Shown piece by piece: positions 45,179-53,799 of a stretch of 64,000 nt of DNA. The DNA lies in assembly GCA_001072465.1 (NCBI GenBank), contig JVKM01000042.1, positions 39,319-103,318 on the forward strand, in the 5' to 3' direction. Every line of letters starts with the position of its first letter. The stretch's first letter is position 1. The DNA is from Xylanimonas cellulosilytica. Lineage in GTDB: Bacteria; Actinomycetota; Actinomycetes; Actinomycetales; Actinomycetaceae. Made by a program: the position numbers and the translations under genes. The notes below the pieces were generated by a model. The model had not been told where the DNA came from and made no database searches. It saw only the letters and a list, made by a program, of their open reading frames with translations.

Positions 45179-45251
45179 CTAAGTGGTGTTACACCACTTA
45201 GCCGGGTATTACACCAGTTCGGAGGTGGTGTAATGCTCCCTAACTGGTGTA
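45179..45251. repeat. Cluster of TGGTGT/ACACCA palindromes
   Basis: CTAAGTGGTGT-T-ACACCACTTAG (45179-45201) is an 11-bp-arm palindrome. ATTACACCA (45208-45216) pairs with TGGTGTAAT (45226-45234), and AACTGGTGTA (45242-45251) is the complement of TACACCAGTT (45210-45219). Five half-sites of one motif lie within 75 bp. Confidence 0.75.
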
Positions 45252-45584
45252 TGCCCCTTCGTCTGGTCCTGTGGAGGGCATGGGGATAGTTCCGCGACAA
45301 TGTCGCACGTAATTCCCCTGCGGCTGCTTCAAACCTTGAATTCGCATCGTTGGAATTGCAACGTTTTGGGCAGCACTCGAAAAATGACCGCGGGAAATTA
45401 TGTGCGACTTTTATTTGGCCAGGTACTGCGGTCCCGTTGTGAACCCTGTGGCCCAACACTGGTGGCGCGTGGTGCGTTGCTCGGCCAGGCTCGCCTCACC
45501 CCAGCCTTCGCGTCACCTAGCTGCCGCACGCTTCGCGCAGCTCGTACATGCGCCGCACGGAGGACATCTCAGGTGCAACGAAAA

Positions 45585-45607
45585 CGGGGGCCGGCCGCCG
45601 ACCCCCG
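45585..45607 (-). terminator. Intrinsic terminator of the exonuclease gene
   Basis: On the minus strand CGGGGG...CCCCCG (45607-45585) is followed by TTTTCGTT. It lies 13 bases past the stop. Confidence 0.8.
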
Positions 45608-45619
45608 CCCGAAGCGTTC

Positions 45620-46372
45620 TTACTCCTGGTCGTCGCCGCGGCCTCGCGGCGTGATCTGGGGCCACTCGCGATCGATGTTCGCGTCCTTGCCCTGCTTGCG
45701 CAGGTACTTCTCGAAGTCCTCGGCCCAATCCTGGTGAGCCTGGAGCTGATAGTCCATGAGCTCCAGGGCGCTCATGGACGCCAGCTGCGGGTACTTGTCC
45801 ACCATGCCGGCGAGCACGTCGAGCGTCATGGCCACGTCGACCTCGGCCGTGTGAGCGTCGGGGGAAGCAACCGCCCCGTACACGGGCGCCATCTCCGTCA
45901 GCGTCTTCTTCCCCTTGCGGAAGCGGTCGAGCTTACGATCCAACACTAGCGGGTCCACGACCAGCATCGGCGCGCCCTCCAGGCGCTCCTCGAAGGAGCC
46001 CAGGCGGTGGCGGCGCAGCTCCTGGTTGACCAGCGTGATGTCGTAGGTGGCATTGAAGGCGACGACCGGGTAGCCGCGCAGCCAGTGCTCGACGATGGAG
46101 CCAGCCAGTTCGTGCAGAACCTCCTCAATGGGGCGGCCGTCGCGTCGCGCCTGCTCGGTCGTGATGCCGTGGACGGCCGTGGCCTGCTCGGGGATCTCGA
46201 TGCCCGGGTCGGTCAGCCACGTGGCCACCTGGTCGGGGGCACTGACACCGCTGCGGTAGGAGGCGCCGTCGATGCGCAGCACCAGCGCGGCGGTGACGAG
46301 GCGGTCCTTGAGTGCGCGCACGCCTGTCGTCTCGGTGTCAAAACCCATCCACGGGTCGTCGATCCAGCTCAT
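45620..46372 (-). CDS. DEDDh exonuclease (DNA polymerase III epsilon-like)
   Basis: A 250-residue 3'-5' exonuclease of the DnaQ/RNase T fold. Metal-binding residues are visible as GFDTETTG (Exo I), VAFNATYDITLV (Exo II) and HTAEVDVAMT (Exo III, DEDDh His). No polymerase or BRCT domain is attached, so a repair or RNA-processing role is as likely as proofreading. The ATG at 46372 follows AGGAG at six bases; the frame extends to 46423 without support. Confidence 0.9.
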   Translation of the reverse strand: MSWIDDPWMGFDTETTGVRALKDRLVTAALVLRIDGASYRSGVSAPDQVATWLTDPGIEIPEQATAVHGITTEQARRDGRPIEEVLHELAGSIVEHWLRGYPVVAFNATYDITLVNQELRRHRLGSFEERLEGAPMLVVDPLVLDRKLDRFRKGKKTLTEMAPVYGAVASPDAHTAEVDVAMTLDVLAGMVDKYPQLASMSALELMDYQLQAHQDWAEDFEKYLRKQGKDANIDREWPQITPRGRGDDQE

Positions 46373-46440
46373 GATTGCTCCTAGCCTTGCCGGTGACTCC
46401 AGTGTGGCAGAGGGTGGGCACATCTGCGTCCCGGAGGCAG

Positions 46441-46446
46441 TAGAAT
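46441..46446 (+). promoter_or_regulatory. -10 element for leaderless guaB3 mRNA
   Basis: TAGAAT-CGGGTC-ATG has six bases between hexamer and the ATG at 46453; no ribosome site fits. Confidence 0.55.
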
Positions 46447-46452
46447 CGGGTC

Positions 46453-47577
46453 ATGAGCGACGAAGTGGAAATCGGTCGTGGCAAGCGCGGACGCCGCGCC
46501 TACACGCTGGACGATATCGCCCTCGTGCCCTCGCGGCGCACCCGGGATCCCGAAGACGTCAACGTCGGCTGGCAGATCGACGCCTACCACGTCGATATCC
46601 CCCTGATGGCGGCCCCGATGGACTCTGTGATGAGCCCGGAGACCGCGATCGCTTTCGGCCGCCTCGGCGGCATCGGCGTGCTTGACCTGGACGGCCTGTG
46701 GACCCGCTACGAGGACCCCACGCCGATCCTCGACCACATCGCTCACCTGGGTGAAGAGGAATCGATCGCGACCCTCCAGCGCGTCTATTCCGAGCCGATC
46801 AAGCCCTCGCTGATCACCGCGCGCCTCAAGCAGCTGCGCGAGGCCGGCGTGGTTGTCGCCGGCAAGCTCTCGCCTCAGCGCGTGCAGAAGTACTGGCGCG
46901 CGGTCGTGGACGCGGGCGTCGACCTGTTCATCATTCGCGGCTCGACGGTGTCCGCCGAGCACGTATCCTCGCGCCGCGAGCCCCTCAACCTCAAGCGCTT
47001 CATTTACGAGCTGGATGTCCCCGTCATCGTGGGCGGCGTCTGCACGGATACGGCAGCCCTGCACCTGATGCGCACGGGTGCGGCGGGTGTCCTCGTCGGC
47101 TTTGGCGGGGGAGCGGCCCACTCGACGCGCCAGTCCCTGGGTGTGCATGCGCCGATGGCGACCGCGATTGCGGACGTGGCCGCGGCCCGGCGCGACTACA
47201 TGGACGAGTCCGGCGGCCGCTACGTGCACGTCATCGCCGACGGTGGCATCGGCCGCAGCGGCGACCTCTCGCGCGCGATTGCGTGCGGCGCGGACGCCGT
47301 CATGCTCGGCGCCGCCATCGCCCGCGCGGAGGAAGCTCCGGGGCGCGGCTGGCACTGGGGGTCGGAGGCGACCCATCCGGACATGCCGCGCGGCCAGCGC
47401 GTTCACGTCGGCACGACGGGCACGCTCGAGCAGATCCTCTACGGTCCCTCGACGCGCGCGGACGGCTCCCTGAACTTCGTGGGTGCGCTCAAGCGGACCA
47501 TGGCCTCGACGGGATACTCGGAGGTCAAGGACCTCCAGCGCGCCCAGGTGGTCGTCTCCCCATACTCGGCGTCCTGA
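46453..47577 (+). CDS. guaB3: GuaB3-type IMP dehydrogenase/GMP reductase family protein
   Basis: A 374-residue IMPDH-like TIM barrel without CBS domains, the actinobacterial GuaB3 branch. The N-terminus is RRAYTLDDIALVPSRRTRDP, followed by AAPMDSVMSPETAIAFGRLGGIGVLDLDG and the phosphate-site-like IADGGIGRSGDLSRAIACGADAVMLG. The IMPDH catalytic GSICTTR Cys loop is not present; the equivalent stretch reads AHSTRQSLG. It is therefore probably not a standard IMPDH, and GMP reductase or another role is open. Confidence 0.92.
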   Translation: MSDEVEIGRGKRGRRAYTLDDIALVPSRRTRDPEDVNVGWQIDAYHVDIPLMAAPMDSVMSPETAIAFGRLGGIGVLDLDGLWTRYEDPTPILDHIAHLGEEESIATLQRVYSEPIKPSLITARLKQLREAGVVVAGKLSPQRVQKYWRAVVDAGVDLFIIRGSTVSAEHVSSRREPLNLKRFIYELDVPVIVGGVCTDTAALHLMRTGAAGVLVGFGGGAAHSTRQSLGVHAPMATAIADVAAARRDYMDESGGRYVHVIADGGIGRSGDLSRAIACGADAVMLGAAIARAEEAPGRGWHWGSEATHPDMPRGQRVHVGTTGTLEQILYGPSTRADGSLNFVGALKRTMASTGYSEVKDLQRAQVVVSPYSAS

Positions 47578-47854
47578 CTCCCGCTCGCTGAGCGTGACGA
47601 GGCCGGGGCTGAGCACGACGAAGCAGCGGCTCGTCACGACGCCAGGTTGAGTTTGACGAGGCCGGGGCGCCCGCGCGCTCGCGGGTGCACGCCCGCCCGC
47701 TTGCCCCTTGCATTTTCGGGAATATTCTCAATCGCTTCCGCACGTTTGTGCGTGAGGTTACACTTGTCATAACGCGTGTTGCCGTTGGTAAAGACGCCTG
47801 CGGCACGGGGCTCGCCGGCCCCTCACGGTGAGGTGAGGTTGAGAGGACATCCCG

Positions 47855-50089
47855 ATGAAGTGCGGGACACGATCACTAGCTGTATTCGGCGCGCTCGCGC
47901 TGTCCGCGATGGGGCTTGTTCCTGCCGCCTGGGCGGCCGATACGAGCCAATCGGGCGAGGCCAGCCCCGGCCTCGTCGATACTCCGATCCCCGACATCCA
48001 GGCCGTGGGCGAGGGGGACGATTCCGCGATGGTGGGGGCCACCGTGACGACGGTCGGCGTCGTGACGGCCGCCTACCCGGCCGCCGAATCCGGGCTGGGC
48101 GCGACCCTGGACGGCTACACGATCCAGACCCCCGGATCGGGCGGTGCGTGGGAGCCGGGGCGCACACGCTCCGACGGTCTCTTCGTCTATGCGGGTAAGA
48201 AGGGCGATATTCCGGCCCCGGGCACCTGCGTGCGCGTCACCGGCACGGTCGGTGAGTTCCCCGCGACGAGCGCGAAGGGCAACCCCCAGAGCCTCACCCA
48301 GCTGGCCGCGACCTCCGTCAGCGTGGTCGAGGGATGCCAGGCACCGACGCCCATCCCGGCGACCCGCGTCCCCACGCCGGACGAGGCCGAGGCCCACGAA
48401 TCCATGCTCCTTGCTCCCCAGGGCACATGGACCATCACCGACAACTACCAGACGAACCAATACGGCACCCTGACCCTCACCCCGGGTGAGAGCCCGCTGC
48501 GCTCGGCCACCGACGTGGTGGCTCCCGGGCAGGCCGCCCGCGACTACGAGGCCGCCAACGCCGCCCGCGCGATCGCTCTCGACGACGGCACCAACACGAA
48601 CCTGCAGAAGGGGACCGCCACCGAGGCCGCGTACGCCTACCTCGCGAACGGCTCGCCCGCGCGCGTCGGCTACCACGTGGCCTTCACCAAGCCCGTGGTC
48701 TTCGAGCCCCGGCACGGGTCCTTCGTCTTCCAGCCGACCTCCATGGTCGCCGGGCACCCTGACCGCTCTCCCGCGACCATCACCGGGGAGCGCCCGAGCG
48801 CCCCCACGGTCGGTGGCGACACCCGCGTGGCGACGTTCAACGTCCTCAACTACTTCTCCGACCTGGGCGTCGACGAGGCCGGATGCACGGGCTACCCGGA
48901 TCGCACGGGCGCATTCGTGACGGCGAAGAAGTGCAAGGTGCGCGGCGCGTTCTCGCGCGAGGCCTTCGCTAACCAGGAGGCCAAGATCGTCTCCGCGATC
49001 AACGCGTTGGGCGCCGACGTGGTCGCCCTCGAGGAGATCGAAAATCCCGTTGCCGTGGGGGTTGGGACAGACCGCGATGCGTCCCTCGCGCGCCTCGTCG
49101 AGGCCCTCAACAAGGACGCGGGAGCGGGAACGTGGGCGTACGTGCCTTCGCCCGGGGCAGTGCCCGTGGCCGAGGACGTCATCCGCGTCGCCTTCATCTA
49201 CAAGCCCGCGACCGTCGCCCCGGTCGGCTCCTCGCTGATCCACGATGACCCGGCGTTCACGGGCCTGGCGCGCCAGCCCCTCGCCCAAGAGTTCGCGCGG
49301 GTCACGGGGGAGAGGTCCACGCCCGCCTCCTTCGTCGTCATCGCCAACCACTTCAAGTCGAAGGGATCCGTGCCCGAGGGCGCGCCCGCCGGCAACGTTG
49401 ATAACGGGGATGGCCAGGGTAATGCGAACGCGATCCGTGTCGCCCAGGCGGGCGCCCTGGCCTCCTTCGCCGCCCAATTCGCGGACAAGCTGACCCTGCT
49501 CGTGGGTGACTTCAACTCCTACTCGCAGGAGGACCCGATCAAGGCCCTAGAGGCCGCGGGCTGGGAGCGCGTCTCTGGCGCGGGCGAGTCCTCCTACGTC
49601 TACGCGGGACGCTCCGGATCCCTCGACCACGTCTTCGCCAACGCAGCTGCGAAGCCGCTCCTTGCAGACGTCACCAGCTGGGCCGTCAACGCCCAGGAGT
49701 CCATCGCCTTCGAATACTCGAGGGCCGGCATGAACGCCCACCTGGCCGTCGAGGCCGATAACCCCTACCGCTCCTCGGACCACAACCCGGAGCTCATCGG
49801 GCTCACCCTGCTCGGTGGGGACACCCCGGCCCCGACGCCGTCCGCCGACCCCAGCGCGGCCCCATCGCCGAGCGTTGAACCCTCCGCAGACCCATCCGCG
49901 TCTCCCGCGCCGGCTCCCTCGAGGGCGGCCACGGCCTCGTCCCGTAAAACACCGACGCGTGCTGCGACGGCGGGTGGTCTGGCGCGCACCGGTGCGGATG
50001 CCGGCCCGGCAATCGGCATCGGCATCCTCCTCGCCGCAGCGGGCGGCGGACTCATCCTCCTCTCGCGCCGGCTTCGTCGCCGCGGCTGA
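47855..50089 (+). CDS. Wall-anchored ExeM/NucH-type extracellular endonuclease
   Basis: A 744-residue surface nuclease. Signal peptide (to about AWAADTS, 28-30); OB-fold-like domain (about 45-160); endonuclease/exonuclease/phosphatase domain (about 320-650) with TFNVLNYF, ALEEIENP, VIANHFKSKGS, LVGDFNSY and the terminal SSDHNPELIG; an Ala/Pro/Ser-rich wall spacer; then LARTG (709-713), a hydrophobic span and SRRLRRRG, a sortase signal. It should degrade extracellular DNA at the cell wall. GAGAGGA precedes the ATG. The following 5'-nucleotidase has the same anchor. Confidence 0.92.
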   Translation: MKCGTRSLAVFGALALSAMGLVPAAWAADTSQSGEASPGLVDTPIPDIQAVGEGDDSAMVGATVTTVGVVTAAYPAAESGLGATLDGYTIQTPGSGGAWEPGRTRSDGLFVYAGKKGDIPAPGTCVRVTGTVGEFPATSAKGNPQSLTQLAATSVSVVEGCQAPTPIPATRVPTPDEAEAHESMLLAPQGTWTITDNYQTNQYGTLTLTPGESPLRSATDVVAPGQAARDYEAANAARAIALDDGTNTNLQKGTATEAAYAYLANGSPARVGYHVAFTKPVVFEPRHGSFVFQPTSMVAGHPDRSPATITGERPSAPTVGGDTRVATFNVLNYFSDLGVDEAGCTGYPDRTGAFVTAKKCKVRGAFSREAFANQEAKIVSAINALGADVVALEEIENPVAVGVGTDRDASLARLVEALNKDAGAGTWAYVPSPGAVPVAEDVIRVAFIYKPATVAPVGSSLIHDDPAFTGLARQPLAQEFARVTGERSTPASFVVIANHFKSKGSVPEGAPAGNVDNGDGQGNANAIRVAQAGALASFAAQFADKLTLLVGDFNSYSQEDPIKALEAAGWERVSGAGESSYVYAGRSGSLDHVFANAAAKPLLADVTSWAVNAQESIAFEYSRAGMNAHLAVEADNPYRSSDHNPELIGLTLLGGDTPAPTPSADPSAAPSPSVEPSADPSASPAPAPSRAATASSRKTPTRAATAGGLARTGADAGPAIGIGILLAAAGGGLILLSRRLRRRG

Positions 50090-50157
50090 CACCACGAACT
50101 CCACACTCACCACGCAGGACGCGGCGCCGTCGCCGCCCCGATGAAAGGAACACACCC

Positions 50158-52461
50158 ATGCGCAGACCATGGACTCGCCTCGCGCTCGCCTCGGCGGCCG
50201 CACTCTCCCTGGCCTCCCTGCCCGCCGCCGCGCTCGCGGCCCCACAGGAGGAAGCCTCACAGAACGAGGCCTCGCCGATCACCCTGGACCTCTACACCCT
50301 CACGGACGTGCACGGACACATCCAGCAGGTCGCGAAGAAGGGTGTTGTGCGCGAGGCCGGGTTGCCCGCGATGAACTGCTACCTGAAGAAGGCGCGCGCG
50401 ACGAACCCCAACTCCTCGTTCACCCTGCTGGGAGACAACATCGGCGCATCCCCCTACATTTCAGGTGCGCTCAAGGACAACCCGACCATCGCGGCCCTTA
50501 ACACGATGGATCCGCTGGCCTCGACGATCGGCAACCACGAGCTGGACATGGGGCAGGCCGTCTTTAAGCAGCGTGTCGACGGATCCAACCCGAGCGAGTT
50601 CGTGCAGGCGACCTTCCCCTACCTGGGAGCCAATATCGAGGGCATGGGCACCTACGGGGACGGCACCCCCTACCTGGGGGACTACAAGGTGTGGACGTCG
50701 CCCTCGGGCATGAAGGTCGCCTTCATCGGTGCAATTGCGCAGGACGTGCCCTACAAGCTGAGCCCCGGAACGACGGCGGGCCTGACCTTCACGGACCCGA
50801 TCGCGCGCATCAACTCCCTGGCAGCCGAGCTGAAGAGTAGCGGCACGGCCGACGTCGTCATCGCCATGCTGGACGACGACGTGAAGAACAACTACACGAA
50901 GGTCGGTAAGGACGTCGACGGCCTCATGGGCGGGGACACGCACGTGCCCTACGAGTTCGACCACGTCAACTCGGTCGAGGCCTTCAACTCCGCGAACCCG
51001 CGCCTGGCGGGCATCGCATCGGGTTCCTACACGGACAACCTGGGTCTCATCCGCCTGACGATCGACCCGGCGACGCGTCAGGTGACCAGCGCCGACTCGA
51101 TCCTCATCCCGGCCGCCGAGGTCGCCCAGTGCGGCGCGGACCCCGATACTCAGGCCATCGTCGATAAGGCTGAGGCCGACTCGAAGGAAGCCGGCAAGCG
51201 CGTCGTCGCCACCGGGTACACGGAGCCCTTCAGGCGCGGAGTCTTCACGACGCCCGAGGGGGCGACGGACCCCGGGTCGAACCGAGGCATCGAATCCTCG
51301 CTGGGGGACCTGGTGGCCGACTCCCTGCGCGAAACGATCCTCACCCCGGACGGAAAGAGCGTCGACATCGGCATGATCAACGCGGGCGGCCTGCGAGCCG
51401 ACCTGGTGCCGAACGAGGACGGCACGATCACCTACGCGCAGACCTACGAGGTCGAGCCCTTCTCCAACGAGCTGGGGTACGTGACGCTCAAGGGATCGGA
51501 CGTCAAGGACGCGCTCGAGCAGCAGTGGAAGACCGATCTGAATTCCCAGAATTCTCGCCCCATGCTCAAGCTGGGCCTGTCCTCGAACGTGCGTTACACC
51601 TACGATCCGGCGAAGCCCTACGGAGAGCGCATCACCTCGGTGACGATCAACGGTGAGCCCCTCAAGGCCGACGCGACGTACACGGTCGGATCCGTGACCT
51701 TCCTGCTCGCCGGTGGCGACTCCTTCGAGGCCCTAACCCGCGGGGGAGCGGCGACGACGAACGGCAACCTAGACCGCGACTCCTTCAACGCCTACCTGGG
51801 CGCGCACTCGGGTACAGCGGCCCGCTCGATCCAGGCCACGGGTGGCCTGACGCCGCGCGAGGCCAAGTCCTCCATCGGCCTGACCCTGCCCACAGATCCC
51901 GTCGCCGACGGGTCGACGGTGACGATCCCGCTGCGCGGCCTTTCCTTCTCCGAGGGGCCTTCTATCACCTCGAAGGTGCGCGTCAGTGCCGGGGGAGCGC
52001 AGGCCGTGGCCGAGGTCGACAACTCTCTCGTGGACGCGCACGCCTCCGACGCTGCCTCGGTGATTACGACGGATGGCGCGGGACAGGCGAGCGTGGACGT
52101 GACGGTCGTCGGTGCCTGTGAAGGCAAGACAGCCGGCGAGGTCGTGAACGTCCCCGTCACGGTCGCCACCGATTTCGCGACGGTCGTCGAGGCCGGGGAC
52201 GGCCTGACGATCCCCGTGACCTGCGCGGGAACGGCGGCGCCCGACCCGAGTCCGTCGGCGGACGCGGCGGGTGACACTCAATCCGGCAACCAGGCGGCAG
52301 CTCAGACTCCCCGTAAGAACACGAAGGCACCCAAGGGTTCCCTGGCTCGTACGGGCGCGGACTTCGGTGGCCTGGCCGGGGCGATGTTTGTCGGAGCGAT
52401 CGGCGTTGCTGGGGTGTTCGCCCGGCGCCGCTTCAATCGTTACCAAAGCGAAAACAAGTAG
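50158..52461 (+). CDS. Wall-anchored 5'-nucleotidase / cyclic phosphodiesterase
   Basis: A 767-residue UshA-type enzyme. Signal peptide to about ALA-AP (28); metallophosphatase domain with LTDVHGH (Asp50, His52), LGDNIGASPY (Asp93) and GNHELD (126-130); C-terminal substrate domain with NAGGLRADL, the GYVTLKGSDVKDALE region and LLAGGDSFEAL; an Ig-like stretch; LARTG (729-733), a membrane span and a basic tail. It removes phosphate from extracellular nucleotides to release nucleosides, linking the nuclease just upstream to the importer just downstream. RBS AAAGGA. Confidence 0.93.
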   Translation: MRRPWTRLALASAAALSLASLPAAALAAPQEEASQNEASPITLDLYTLTDVHGHIQQVAKKGVVREAGLPAMNCYLKKARATNPNSSFTLLGDNIGASPYISGALKDNPTIAALNTMDPLASTIGNHELDMGQAVFKQRVDGSNPSEFVQATFPYLGANIEGMGTYGDGTPYLGDYKVWTSPSGMKVAFIGAIAQDVPYKLSPGTTAGLTFTDPIARINSLAAELKSSGTADVVIAMLDDDVKNNYTKVGKDVDGLMGGDTHVPYEFDHVNSVEAFNSANPRLAGIASGSYTDNLGLIRLTIDPATRQVTSADSILIPAAEVAQCGADPDTQAIVDKAEADSKEAGKRVVATGYTEPFRRGVFTTPEGATDPGSNRGIESSLGDLVADSLRETILTPDGKSVDIGMINAGGLRADLVPNEDGTITYAQTYEVEPFSNELGYVTLKGSDVKDALEQQWKTDLNSQNSRPMLKLGLSSNVRYTYDPAKPYGERITSVTINGEPLKADATYTVGSVTFLLAGGDSFEALTRGGAATTNGNLDRDSFNAYLGAHSGTAARSIQATGGLTPREAKSSIGLTLPTDPVADGSTVTIPLRGLSFSEGPSITSKVRVSAGGAQAVAEVDNSLVDAHASDAASVITTDGAGQASVDVTVVGACEGKTAGEVVNVPVTVATDFATVVEAGDGLTIPVTCAGTAAPDPSPSADAAGDTQSGNQAAAQTPRKNTKAPKGSLARTGADFGGLAGAMFVGAIGVAGVFARRRFNRYQSENK

Positions 52462-52517
52462 ACCTTGACAGGGGAGGGGCGGCGCGGGAGACTCGGATCA
52501 GACGTAAAAGTCGATCA

Positions 52518-52529
52518 TGACAAATGTTC
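52518..52529. promoter_or_regulatory. Candidate nucleoside-regulon operator before the importer
   Basis: TGACAAATGTTC is the exact reverse complement of GAACATTTGTCA at 60526-60537 before deoD. It lies 84 bases before the binding-protein start, in the promoter region. Confidence 0.6.
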
Positions 52530-52612
52530 GCGCAACGGCTGTGTGGGCATGATCCGCGGCCCGCGCCGCCACCGGTTCAGGGAAGAATCCACATCAACGG
52601 AGGAAAATACTC

Positions 52613-53707
52613 ATGAAGCACCTCACGAAGCTCCTCGCCGCGGCGGGAGTTGCAACGCTCGCCTTGGCCGGCTGTGGCGGCGGCGGAGGAACCGCCACCA
52701 GCCAGTCCGGCGGGGCGAAGGATGCCACCTCGTTCAAGGCCTGTGCGGTCTCTGACGCCGGCGGCTGGGACGACAAGTCCTTCAATGAGTCCGCCTACGA
52801 CGGCCTCAAGGCATCCCAGACCAGCCTCGGAATCCAGATCAACACGGCCGAGTCCAACTCGGACGCGGACTTCAACCCGAATGTTGAGTCCATGGTCTCC
52901 GACGGCTGCAACCTGATCATCGGCGTTGGCTTCAACCTGGAGAAGGCCGTCCACACCTCTGCCGATGAGAACAAGGACGTGCACTACGCCCTCATCGACT
53001 CCAGCTTCAACGACGGTAACAACAACACGGTGACGCTGGACAACGCACGTCCGCTGCTGTTCAACACCGCTGAGGCGGCCTACCTGGCCGGCTACGTGGC
53101 CGCGGGCATGACCAAGACCGGCAAGGTCGCCACCTTCGGCGGTATCCAGATCCCCTCGGTGACGGTGTTCATGGATGGCTTCGCTGACGGCGTCGCGGCC
53201 TACAACAAGGCCAAGGGCACGAACGTGCAGCTGCTCGGCTGGGACAAGGCCACGCAGAACGGCTCCTTCACGCAGTCCTTCGACGACCAGACGCTGGGTA
53301 AGGAGCAGGCCCAGCAGTTCATCTCCCAGGGTGCGGACATCATCATGCCCGTCGCTGGCCCGGTCGGCCTGGGCGCTGCGGCTGCAGCCAAGGCGGATGG
53401 CAACACCTGGATCATCGGCGTTGACTCCGACTGGTACGAGGCCAACCCCGACTACTCCTCGATCGTGCTGACCTCGGTCATGAAGGAGATTGGCGCCTCT
53501 GTCGAGCAGGCGATCCAGGACTCGGTGAACGGTAAGTTCAGCTCGACCCCGTACGTGGGCACGCTGGCCAACGGCGGAGTCTCGATCGCCCCGTTCCACG
53601 ATTTCGACGACAAGGTCTCCGCGGAACTCAAGGCGGACCTGACCAAGCTCACGGACGACATCAAGTCCGGCAAGCTCGTCATCGAATCGCAGAACGCCCC
53701 GAAGTGA
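52613..53707 (+). CDS. BMP-family nucleoside-binding lipoprotein
   Basis: A 364-residue lipoprotein of the Bmp/PnrA/MED family, receptors for purine or other nucleosides. Lipobox LALAGC (Cys 21). Family traits are SDAGGWDDKSFNESAYDGL, NLIIGVGFNLEKAV, AAYLAGYVAAGMTKTGKVATFGG and IIGVDSDWYEA. GGAGG precedes the ATG. It is followed by a hairpin, then by the ATPase and two permeases of the same importer. Confidence 0.94.
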   Translation: MKHLTKLLAAAGVATLALAGCGGGGGTATSQSGGAKDATSFKACAVSDAGGWDDKSFNESAYDGLKASQTSLGIQINTAESNSDADFNPNVESMVSDGCNLIIGVGFNLEKAVHTSADENKDVHYALIDSSFNDGNNNTVTLDNARPLLFNTAEAAYLAGYVAAGMTKTGKVATFGGIQIPSVTVFMDGFADGVAAYNKAKGTNVQLLGWDKATQNGSFTQSFDDQTLGKEQAQQFISQGADIIMPVAGPVGLGAAAAAKADGNTWIIGVDSDWYEANPDYSSIVLTSVMKEIGASVEQAIQDSVNGKFSSTPYVGTLANGGVSIAPFHDFDDKVSAELKADLTKLTDDIKSGKLVIESQNAPK

Positions 53708-53714
53708 TGCGACG

Positions 53715-53754
53715 CGTGTGGGGCTGGTGGCGGTGACGCTGCCAGCCCCACACG
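53715..53754 (+). terminator. Intercistronic hairpin after the nucleoside-binding protein
   Basis: GTGTGGGGCTGG (53716-53727) pairs with CCAGCCCCACAC (53742-53753), flanked by a further C-G pair. As in the sugar operon, it separates a binding protein from the membrane components. Confidence 0.75.
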
Positions 53755-53799
53755 GGCATCGGGGCGGGGTGAGCCCACCTGCTGGGGAAGGTCGAAGGT

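Larger units (their letters stand above)
44645..45584. other. Second noncoding repeat island
   Basis: About 940 bases without a supportable gene; short frames have no ribosome sites and run through repeats. It contains the repeat shared with base 1, a 60-bp direct duplication, a 19-bp tandem array, a set of TGGTGTTACACCA palindromes and, near 45458, another ACTGGTGGCGCGTGG fragment. The stretch 45290-45420 is AT-richer and featureless to my eye. Confidence 0.7.

Noticed and set aside
44603..45459. Short open frames in the second island
   Set aside because: Coding would consist of tandem repeats and palindromes, and no start signal is convincing.
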